A DNA stretch of 7,223 nucleotides from Ardenticatenales bacterium. GTDB taxonomy: Bacteria > Chloroflexota > Anaerolineae > Ardenticatenales > Ardenticatenaceae. Positions 1-5,088 of the stretch are shown here, one piece after another. The notes beneath the pieces were generated by a model. The model was given only the letters and a program-made list of their open reading frames with translations, was not told where the DNA came from and did not search any database. The translations under genes and the position numbers were made by a program. Numbering within the stretch: position 1 is the first letter of the stretch; every line of letters begins with the position of its first letter. The DNA lies in contig JACCSL010001044.1 of assembly GCA_013812995.1 (NCBI GenBank), positions 1 through 7,223 of the forward strand. The letters run 5' to 3'.

Positions 1-4
1 AAAA

Positions 5-33
5 GAGGGGAAAGGGCAACCCGCCGTCCCCTC
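5..33 (+). repeat. Small GC-rich hairpin upstream of the DUF3267 remnant
   Basis: GAGGGGA (5-11) and TCCCCTC (27-33) are a 7-bp inverted repeat, with a nested GGG (14-16)/CCC (20-22) pair. It lies 15 nt before the ATG at 49. It could be a leader hairpin or the tail of an upstream gene's terminator. There is no T-tract after it, so no role is assigned. Confidence 0.35.
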
Positions 34-48
34 CGAGGGAGAAAGAAC

Positions 49-431
49 ATGGAGTATGAGCAACCGCTTGCTATCGACCCGCCGCCCCCGTCGGGCTACC
101 GGCCGGGGTATCCCTTCCTCTATCCCAAGCTGATGCTCAACGTGGGAAGTATGGTGCTTTTTATAACAGCGGCACTGGTATTTTCCTACATTGGATTGCG
201 CTCTCCCCCCTGGTAGTCATCGACACGCTGCTGCTTCCGCTCCTGGCGCTGCCCAGCCGCCCCATCGTGTTGGTGGCTCTGGTGGCTCTGGTGGTGAACA
301 CAGCGGGGGCGATGGGGGACCTCTACTCGGCGTGGTGGCTACTTCGCCTGACGCACCAGGGGCTGCTCTATGATGTTGACCCGGAGCGGATACTGGTTTT
401 TGAGCCGCTGGGCTCGGATTGGGCTCACTAG
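49..431 (+). pseudogene. DUF3267-family membrane protein remnant, internally deleted and frameshifted
   Basis: Two pieces of one gene are visible in different frames. From ATG 49, frame 1 gives a Pro-rich start (MEYEQPLAIDPPPPSGYRPG) and a hydrophobic segment (MVLFITAALVFSYIGL), ending at TAG 214-216 after 55 residues. Frame 3 then reads a hydrophobic segment (ALSPLVVIDTLLLPLLALP), VNTAGAMGDLYSAWWLLR and VFEPLGSDWAH, ending at TAG 429-431. The NTAG-x-x-GD-x-x-SAWWLLR stretch is typical of the C-terminal half of DUF3267 proteins (putative zincin-like membrane proteases of about 180-200 residues). The HExxH zinc site and its flanking membrane segments, expected between the two pieces, are missing. 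The frames must be joined somewhere around 180-200. A ribosome site AGGGAG (36-41) precedes the ATG. The simplest reading is an out-of-frame internal deletion. A sequencing or assembly deletion, or a separate 55-residue peptide gene, are alternatives. Family assignment is from memory of motifs. Confidence 0.6.
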
Positions 432-1561
432 AGCGCGGCCAATGCCGCGCGGAGCGGCGCGGCCTGTGCGGGGTTGGCCTCGTGGATGAAGCCAATCAGC
501 CCTTGCAGATAGGCGCGGAAGTCGGCGTGCCCGTCGTGATTCTGCGCTTCCAGCCCCGTCTGATGGGCTTTGTGCAGGATGGCGCGCACGCGGCGTCGCA
601 ACTCTCTCGGCGTGCCCAACTGCTCATTCACCACAAGCCCCGTCACCACCTGCCGGGCGGACTGCCGGAAGAGGCGCGTTTTACCCTCATGGATGACAAA
701 CCCTTCTTCTCTCACGATGGGCGGGACGCTCTTGAGAAGCCAGTAGGCACCCGCCACCTCATCCCCGGAAAAAGTTAAATCGTCCGCATAGCGCGTATAG
801 GCGAATCCCTGGACTCGACCAAGCCCTGCCAACCGACGGTCCAGCCGGGCGGCTGCCAGGTTGGCAAGCGTGGGGCTGGTCGGGGCTCCCTGCACCAGAT
901 GGCGCGGCCCAACGCTGATGAAGTACCGTGTGCCATCATGGTCAAAGGCCTCGCGCTCATGCTCCGTGCAGAGCAACGCCAGAACCGAGGCGACAGAAAA
1001 CGAGTAGCCCAGCGAGAGAAATAGCCCGCGCACACGGGGAAAGGTGATACTGGGGAAAAAATCAGCAAGATCGAAATTGAGAACGATCTCTTTGCCGACA
1101 TGAGGCTGAGCATTGCTGATGATGGAGCGCCCTGCCACAAAGCCATGCGCCATCTCCGTGACCGAAACATGGTTTAGAAGATGATGGAGGACGTGACGCT
1201 GTAGGGCCTTGAGATCGCGTTTTGGGGCGAGGATCAGACGCTGCCCCCCGCTGCGCTTGGGCACGCTATGGGCGACATAATGCCAGACGGTGTCCGCAGG
1301 TTGGTCGCGGGTGAACCAGCGCAGCCGTGTTAGGGGGATGCCTAGCCACGCAGCCAACTCTTTTTCGCTGCGGAGGAGGGGTAAATATAGGTGTTGGAGG
1401 CAAGGTTCATCGGTTTCGGCCTTGAGGTGCTCCGCCGAGGCTCCCCATGTTTCCTCCCCGAAATAGCGGCGATCTTGCAGGGGACGCTCCAACCGTCGCC
1501 GCTCGCGTTCCTGACGCCGCTGCTCCACTTCCCCGCGCCACTGCTGATACCAATCGATCAT
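428..1561 (-). CDS. Retron-type reverse transcriptase
   Basis: A 377-residue reverse transcriptase that should copy part of the adjacent ncRNA into msDNA, primed from the 2'-OH of a branching guanosine. Motifs in order: FDLADFFPSI at 163-172 (catalytic Asp164), QGAPTSP at 224-230, and YADD at 258-261 (catalytic Asp260 and Asp261). Two features mark it as retron-type rather than group II intron or DGR: the NAxxH motif (N150-AQP-H154) just before the first catalytic Asp, and VTG (306-308) within QVVTGLVVN, associated with recognition of the cognate RNA. All catalytic residues are present, so it looks active. Compared with the usual 300-320 residues it has an N-terminal extension of about 60 residues rich in Arg/Glu (QRRQERERRRLER at 14-26). 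The start at 1561 is set by AAGGAGG (1567-1573) with a 5-nt spacer. It is the last gene of the minus-strand cassette and its TAG overlaps the stop of the convergent DUF3267 remnant. Confidence 0.93.
   Translation of the reverse strand: MIDWYQQWRGEVEQRRQERERRRLERPLQDRRYFGEETWGASAEHLKAETDEPCLQHLYLPLLRSEKELAAWLGIPLTRLRWFTRDQPADTVWHYVAHSVPKRSGGQRLILAPKRDLKALQRHVLHHLLNHVSVTEMAHGFVAGRSIISNAQPHVGKEIVLNFDLADFFPSITFPRVRGLFLSLGYSFSVASVLALLCTEHEREAFDHDGTRYFISVGPRHLVQGAPTSPTLANLAAARLDRRLAGLGRVQGFAYTRYADDLTFSGDEVAGAYWLLKSVPPIVREEGFVIHEGKTRLFRQSARQVVTGLVVNEQLGTPRELRRRVRAILHKAHQTGLEAQNHDGHADFRAYLQGLIGFIHEANPAQAAPLRAALAAL
433..450. repeat. 7-bp GC inverted repeat at the convergent gene ends
   Basis: GCGCGGC (433-439) and GCCGCGC (444-450) flank a CAAT loop, immediately inside the 3' end of the RT gene and just past the stop of the DUF3267 remnant. 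It could act as a weak bidirectional transcription barrier. No T-tract follows on either strand and the bases encode Ala/Arg-rich RT residues, so it may be only a codon-usage effect. Confidence 0.3.
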
Positions 1562-1566
1562 TACAA

Positions 1567-1573
1567 CCTCCTT
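1567..1573 (-). promoter_or_regulatory. Strong ribosome binding site of the RT
   Basis: On the minus strand AAGGAGG lies 5 nt before the ATG at 1561-1559. It is a near-perfect Shine-Dalgarno match and fixes the RT start. It is separated by only about ten bases from the 3' end of the ncRNA a2 repeat, so folding or processing of the ncRNA could influence access to it. Confidence 0.8.
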
Positions 1574-1583
1574 AAAGAAAAAT

Positions 1584-1597
1584 GGATGGCCCGGTTA
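1584..1597 (-). repeat. Retron a2 repeat
   Basis: TAACCGGGCCATCC on the minus strand is complementary to a1. Its first two bases overlap the 3' arm of the msd hairpin, so the cDNA start is expected at or just upstream of this boundary, as in CGTAACC here versus ACGTAAGG in Ec86. Confidence 0.8.
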
Positions 1598-1614
1598 CGA
1601 ACAAGCGGTGAAGC

Positions 1615-1644
1615 GGCTCCTACCTTGTTCGTAGGGTAGGAACC
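1615..1644 (-). repeat. Alternative 9-bp msd hairpin
   Basis: GGTTCCTAC (1644-1636) pairs with GTAGGAGCC (1623-1615), with one T-G wobble, around a 12-nt loop. The loop contains most of the 5' arm of the other msd hairpin (1633-1624 with 1605-1596). The two folds therefore cannot both form fully, in the RNA or in the cDNA. Confidence 0.6.
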
Positions 1645-1702
1645 TGAGCAGAAGGGTTGGCTAGACAACTCCACCACGGCGGAACGCCGCAGTATGAAGG
1701 GC

Positions 1703-1716
1703 TAACCGGGCCACCC
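1703..1716 (-). repeat. Retron a1 repeat, with the branching G just after it
   Basis: GGGTGGCCCGGTTA on the minus strand is the 5' member of the 14-bp inverted pair enclosing the msr-msd. It is followed directly by GC, making TTAGC. G1702 is the predicted 2'-5' branch site for msDNA. The same arrangement (pairing ending in TTA, then GC) occurs in the well-studied retron Ec86. Confidence 0.8.
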
Positions 1717-1720
1717 CGAC

Positions 1721-3181
1721 CTATTTCTTTTGTAAGGCGAACCGCACGGCCAGGATATGTTCGCAAGGACCGCGTCCCATGATGTGTTCCTGAAAGAAGG
1801 GGCACTCGCACTGGCCGAAGCGGATGCGCTGATCGTCATCCATTGCCACAATCACTTTATAAGGGGTTGAGGTGTTGGGAATGACCTCTGCCTCGACCTT
1901 TGTCTCCCCACGCGGGTTTTCCGCTGGGGGTAAGATGTGGGTGATGGTGACGTTCCCCTGGTCCGCGAGTTGTTGCGCGTGCTCGACTCGTGGGTCTGGG
2001 GTAAAAAGGGCGTCCATATCGATTGGTTCGGCGAACAACTCGCGCAGTCGATAGCATCTTATTGTTGGGTCCCATGTTACACGCCCGCTGCGACAGAGTT
2101 GGAACAATGCGTGCTCAATTTCCGCTTTTTCCAGAGCAATTTCTTCGGCCATCTGGCTGCGGGAGGCGATGAGGTGCTCCGAGAGGAAGCGATAGACCCG
2201 TGCGACGGTGGCGGGTGAGATGGTCTCATTGGACGCCATAAGATCGAAGGCGCTGCCCGTGGCCCAATCGTTGCGCGACCAGCCGGACAGCAGCAGGGTA
2301 AACTGATAGCCGCCACAGTGGCAGATGTAAAAGTGCGGGAGTCCGCGCCCCAGCACGCCCAGGGTAACACGTTCCGCATAGGGGAGCACATTGCGCAGCA
2401 ACGATAGCCGCCGCCGCCCCCAGAGCCGCACGGCGCGCTCATATCCCTCATAGTGCGTGCCCTTGAGCGTGAAGCGCTTCTCCCACGGCTCCAGCACGAT
2501 GGAGATGGGCTCGCCAGGGCGAAACTCATATCGGACTGCGTGCGCACCATGCCGTGGCGGCTTGTTTTCCTCGAAGAAGGCAATCATGCTAAGCAGGTCC
2601 ACCGGGCGCACATCAAAGGTGAAGGGACGCATGGCGAGAGCCCCCTGCACCTGGAGAAAGCCCTTGAGCCAGCTCTCCGGCAGATCGACCTTGCGCTCAA
2701 AATGAACCTTCGTTCCCTTCGCCGTTCCCACAGTGGTCACCCCGAAGCCCCCCGCGCCCACTCCAAAGAGGGTGCGTCGCGAGCTGCGAAGCTCAGAAAG
2801 GGCCGCGCGTAGCTGCCAGGTGAAGTCAATGTTCGTCGTCCCATAGTTGACCACCCCCTCCGGCTCGAAGGCATCCAGGGGAGCGGAGAGGCGCGCATAC
2901 GAAGATTCATCATTGCTGAATGCCTCGAAGAAGAGTTGGTCCGGGTGAACCGTAATCACCGGGTCAAGGGTTAGCGCGTAGTCCTCATCGCTCAGCCAGC
3001 GCGAATCGTTCAGGATGACCTCATGGAGGGCACCCATCAACTGGCGCATCAACAGCGGCTCCTTGACCCGCCCCCGGAAAGAAACCGGCGCACGTTGCAG
3101 GTTCGTCGCAAAATCCATCGTGCTCCCCTCCAGGGACGAGGTGACGGCGGTGCGATGGTCGTAGCTCAGGGCAACTTCCAT
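1721..3181 (-). CDS. Winged-helix and SWIM zinc-finger protein (WHSWIM), retron accessory
   Basis: A 486-residue soluble protein. Near the C-terminus C458-E-C460 and C473-E-H475 form the CxCxnCxH pattern of a SWIM zinc finger, a small domain used for nucleic-acid or protein binding. Residues about 322-390 look like a winged helix (TVARVYRFLSEHLIASRSQMAEE, then a helix and a V-T-W / C-Y-R-L wing). A central region (about 280-315) contains GRGLPHFYICHCGG and LLLSGWSRNDW, a segment I associate with SWIM proteins of this kind. It includes a C287-H-C289 cluster of unknown meaning. There are no signal peptide or membrane segments. The start at 3181 has AAGGAG (3188-3193) at 6 nt, 15 bp after the upstream stop. 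A second ATG at 3118 (residue 22) also has a purine-rich site. The protein sits between the solenoid gene and the ncRNA, matching, as I recall, the ARM plus WHSWIM set of type XIII retrons. Its activity is unknown; DNA or msDNA binding is a guess. Confidence 0.85.
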   Translation of the reverse strand: MEVALSYDHRTAVTSSLEGSTMDFATNLQRAPVSFRGRVKEPLLMRQLMGALHEVILNDSRWLSDEDYALTLDPVITVHPDQLFFEAFSNDESSYARLSAPLDAFEPEGVVNYGTTNIDFTWQLRAALSELRSSRRTLFGVGAGGFGVTTVGTAKGTKVHFERKVDLPESWLKGFLQVQGALAMRPFTFDVRPVDLLSMIAFFEENKPPRHGAHAVRYEFRPGEPISIVLEPWEKRFTLKGTHYEGYERAVRLWGRRRLSLLRNVLPYAERVTLGVLGRGLPHFYICHCGGYQFTLLLSGWSRNDWATGSAFDLMASNETISPATVARVYRFLSEHLIASRSQMAEEIALEKAEIEHALFQLCRSGRVTWDPTIRCYRLRELFAEPIDMDALFTPDPRVEHAQQLADQGNVTITHILPPAENPRGETKVEAEVIPNTSTPYKVIVAMDDDQRIRFGQCECPFFQEHIMGRGPCEHILAVRFALQKK

Positions 3182-3187
3182 AAAAGT

Positions 3188-3193
3188 CTCCTT
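3188..3193 (-). promoter_or_regulatory. Ribosome binding site of the WHSWIM gene
   Basis: AAGGAG on the minus strand lies 6 nt before the ATG at 3181 and within the 15-nt gap after the TGA of the solenoid gene. This supports the longer start over the internal ATG at 3118 and points to translation from one transcript. Confidence 0.6.
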
Positions 3194-3196
3194 TCC

Positions 3197-4951
3197 TCAA
3201 CTCGTGGCACGAAGCTGCCGCCTCAGGCGGACGAAACTGACCATGATGTGCTCCGGGATGGCACGTTTGCTGCGAAAATCCATCGCCTCTTCGAGTAGGG
3301 GCAGAATCACCTCGCCCAGATCCGGGCACTGTCGCACCGCTTCCTCCAGGCAGTGCAGCGCCTTCTTCTTGCTGTTGCGCCGCGTTTTGTTGAGGAGCAG
3401 CGTGCGGAAGACCGTCAGGTTTTCCGCCACACGCTGCGCCGACGCCGCACTGCCCTGGCCCAAAATGTCTAGCGCGAGGCGCTGGATATAGATGTTGGGC
3501 GATTCCATCAGCTCCTGAATGGCAGCGGGCGAGTGCTGCCACGCCTCAGGATGCTGTGTCATCAGGTAGATAAAGATGGGGTTGTGCTCACGATTCCCTT
3601 TAGGATTCCATATACCATAGGCACCCACCTGCCCAAGAATGTAGCCCGCGTGGCGAACATAGCCTTCCGGCGACTCGGTGTAGAGCCGATCCAGGCGAGC
3701 AGTGACAATCTGCCCTACCTCCTCGATCTCGCGCCGGGCCTTGAGGTCTGCTTGCTGTGACCAATGACTGAATGGGTAGGCCCGATAGAGCAGCGAGGAG
3801 AGATGGCCCATAAAGTGGAGGGTGAGGAAATCGAGAAATTCCTCGTCCTGCTGCTCTTCCGCCGCCCGAAAGAGTGCCGGGTCCGCGCCGTGGAGATAGG
3901 GTTTCAGGAGGGGCGCAGCGCGGTGCGGGTCGCGCTGGTAGAGCGCCAGGGCGACGTCGCGATTCAGTTGCCATCGCTGCCATCGCTGCACGACTCGATC
4001 CTGGCGTGGGAATCGTTGCTCAATGAGGTTGAAAAAAGCATCTCTCTCCAGGAGTTCCTTGAGGAGTACACGCAACACTTTGTTCCACATATCAGAGGTC
4101 CCCACTGTAAAAAACATCTGCCAATAGAGAGTCTCATCTCCCAGGTCATGGATGACTTGCAGAAATCGCTCTTCCTGCCCCCCTGCGAGCCAGCGAAGGT
4201 GAGCTTGAACGTAGGGCAGAAGAGATGTCCCATACCGTTGGATCAGCTCGCGCACGAGTTCCGGCTGTTTGAAACGGTCGTAGCTGGGGTGTCGCTTCTC
4301 GAGTTCGGCCACGATCTGCTCAGGCGGCACCTGTATCGCCAGGAGCTGATTGATCTCCTCAGCCCACTCCTCCCGTGAGGCGAAGGCCCGGAAAAGCTCC
4401 CAGTACCACGCTTCATCGCCTGCCTGCCGGACAGCCTTGCGGAGCGCCAGAAACCCTGATCGATCCCCGTGCCACCAATGAGGCACATTGTCGCGGACAA
4501 GCTTTTGGAACAGTGGCGCTCTCCTGTACAGCGCCATCGCCGTTGCCTCACTGAATGCGTGATGGGTTACCATTCGCCGTTGGAGCGCCTGGAGGAGTGC
4601 CTCGTCTGTCAGAGGCGCGCGCACCAGGCCAAGAAGCTCCTCGTTCCACTCCTCAGCGGTGTGCCATTGGCTTCGATAGAGCAGTTCGAACACCTTCTCC
4701 TGACCATCGGCCTCCGCGCGTTGGAGGAGGGAAGCAATGATGGCAGGAGGCCAGAGTGCGGTATGTAGGATGGATTCCATGAACGTCTGAAATAGCGCAG
4801 GGCTGGTCTGGTAGAGCGTGGGCATCCAAAAAGAGGCGCACTCCGCGAAGCCGTGCTCGCTCGCCAGCACATGTAGTTCGGCAGAAAGCGCATCTGGGGG
4901 TGGCTTGGAATCAAAGAGCTTTTTAAGCTTTTGTTGTAGCTTAGAGGCCAT
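3197..4951 (-). CDS. ARM/HEAT-like alpha-solenoid protein, retron accessory
   Basis: A 584-residue, almost wholly helical, soluble protein with no signal peptide or membrane segment. Four copies of a unit of about 95 residues are visible. Similar segments begin at residues 46 (LYQTSPALFQTFMESIL), 141 (LYRRAPLFQKLVRDNVP), 236 (LIQRYGTSLLPYVQAHL) and 337 (LYQRDPHRAAPLLKPYL). A second block recurs at 83 (GQEKVFELLYRS..EEW), 178 (GDEAWYWELFRA..EEW), 271 (GDETLYWQMFFT..DMW) and, more weakly, 368 (QDEEFLDFLTLHF). Towards the C-terminus ESPNIYIQRLALDIL (about 487-501) looks like a HEAT repeat. Such solenoids act as protein or nucleic-acid binding scaffolds. No enzyme motif was seen. It is the first gene of the cassette; GGAG lies 5 nt before the ATG at 4951. 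Together with the winged-helix/SWIM gene it matches the ARM component of type XIII retrons (recalled). Its exact role, such as sensor, scaffold or toxin, is unknown. Confidence 0.8.
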   Translation of the reverse strand: MASKLQQKLKKLFDSKPPPDALSAELHVLASEHGFAECASFWMPTLYQTSPALFQTFMESILHTALWPPAIIASLLQRAEADGQEKVFELLYRSQWHTAEEWNEELLGLVRAPLTDEALLQALQRRMVTHHAFSEATAMALYRRAPLFQKLVRDNVPHWWHGDRSGFLALRKAVRQAGDEAWYWELFRAFASREEWAEEINQLLAIQVPPEQIVAELEKRHPSYDRFKQPELVRELIQRYGTSLLPYVQAHLRWLAGGQEERFLQVIHDLGDETLYWQMFFTVGTSDMWNKVLRVLLKELLERDAFFNLIEQRFPRQDRVVQRWQRWQLNRDVALALYQRDPHRAAPLLKPYLHGADPALFRAAEEQQDEEFLDFLTLHFMGHLSSLLYRAYPFSHWSQQADLKARREIEEVGQIVTARLDRLYTESPEGYVRHAGYILGQVGAYGIWNPKGNREHNPIFIYLMTQHPEAWQHSPAAIQELMESPNIYIQRLALDILGQGSAASAQRVAENLTVFRTLLLNKTRRNSKKKALHCLEEAVRQCPDLGEVILPLLEEAMDFRSKRAIPEHIMVSFVRLRRQLRATS

Positions 4952-4980
4952 GTTATCTCCGGGACTTTTGAAGCTGACTC

Positions 4981-4989
4981 ATTCTACCA
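4981..4989 (-). promoter_or_regulatory. Candidate extended -10 promoter of the retron cassette
   Basis: On the minus strand TGGTAGAAT is an extended -10 element (TG, one base, then TAGAAT, one mismatch from TATAAT). It lies 29 nt before the ATG at 4951 and downstream of the protease terminator. No convincing -35 hexamer is found 16-18 bp further up, which is tolerated by extended -10 promoters. A leader of roughly 20-25 nt would result. Confidence 0.4.
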
Positions 4990-5027
4990 GGGGGGTACGA
5001 CAGAGTACGTCGGGGCCACAAATAGAA

Positions 5028-5056
5028 AACAGGGGTGGCATTGTGCCACCCCTGTT
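5028..5056 (-). terminator. Rho-independent terminator after the subtilase
   Basis: AACAGGGGTGGCA (5028-5040) and TGCCACCCCTGTT (5044-5056) form a perfect 13-bp stem with a 3-nt loop. Read on the minus strand the stem is followed by a T-rich tail (GTTTTCTATTT). It begins 32 nt after the protease stop at 5089 and so insulates the protease from the retron cassette. A small GTACC/GGTAC repeat (5071-5084) lies between stop and terminator. Confidence 0.85.
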
Positions 5057-5088
5057 CTCGTACGGCTGAAGTACCTTGCGGTACAACC

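Larger units (their letters stand above)
1574..1716 (-). terminator. Possible attenuator: a1/a2 stem followed by a T-rich tract
   Basis: On the minus strand the a1/a2 stem (1703-1716 with 1584-1597) is followed after one A by TTTTTCTTT (1582-1574). A long GC-rich stem plus a T-run before a strong ribosome site resembles an intrinsic terminator, although the loop (over 100 nt of ncRNA) is far larger than usual. If functional it would release ncRNA and let only part of transcription proceed into the RT gene. This is inference. Confidence 0.3.
1584..1716 (-). ncRNA. Retron msr-msd non-coding RNA (template/primer RNA)
   Basis: This fills the gap between the SWIM protein and the RT on the minus strand and has every landmark of a retron RNA. 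The ends are complementary: a1 GGGTGGCCCGGTTA (1716-1703) pairs with a2 TAACCGGGCCATCC (1597-1584) over 14 bp, with one G-T wobble. a1 runs into TTAGC, the context of known branching guanosines, making G1702 the candidate. The msr part follows: a 9-bp hairpin ACTGCGGCG/CGCCGTGGT with a TTC loop (1693-1673), and a smaller GTTG/CAAC hairpin (1669-1656). The msd part holds a perfect 10-bp repeat TACGAACAAG (1633-1624)/CTTGTTCGTA (1605-1596) that abuts a2. The cDNA would begin opposite about 1598 and read as the plus strand towards about 1655, so a short msDNA of roughly 55-65 nt is expected. The RNA is probably co-transcribed with the cassette, because a1 begins 4 nt after the upstream stop codon. 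Exact transcript ends are not known. Confidence 0.85.

Noticed and set aside
272..290. GTGGCTCTG tandem repeat
   Set aside because: It encodes V-A-L repeats in the hydrophobic segment of the DUF3267 remnant; coding constraint explains it.
419..778. A 119-codon plus-strand open frame downstream of the DUF3267 remnant
   Set aside because: It is antisense to the C-terminal part of the RT, which carries conserved motifs. No ribosome site or recognisable domain.
428..1561. RT as a group II intron maturase or diversity-generating retroelement
   Set aside because: No maturase or HNH domain, no intron domain V-like hairpin, and no template/variable repeat pair was seen. NAxxH, VTG and the upstream msr-msd point to a retron.
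1601..1618. Near-direct repeat AAGCGGTG/AAGCGGCT as a CRISPR-like or binding-site repeat
   Set aside because: Only two imperfect 8-mers, inside the msd hairpin loop region; no array or spacing pattern.
3764..4378. A 204-codon plus-strand open frame
   Set aside because: It lies wholly antisense to the solenoid gene, whose internal repeats and ribosome site show that it is the real frame. The protein looks random, with no domain.
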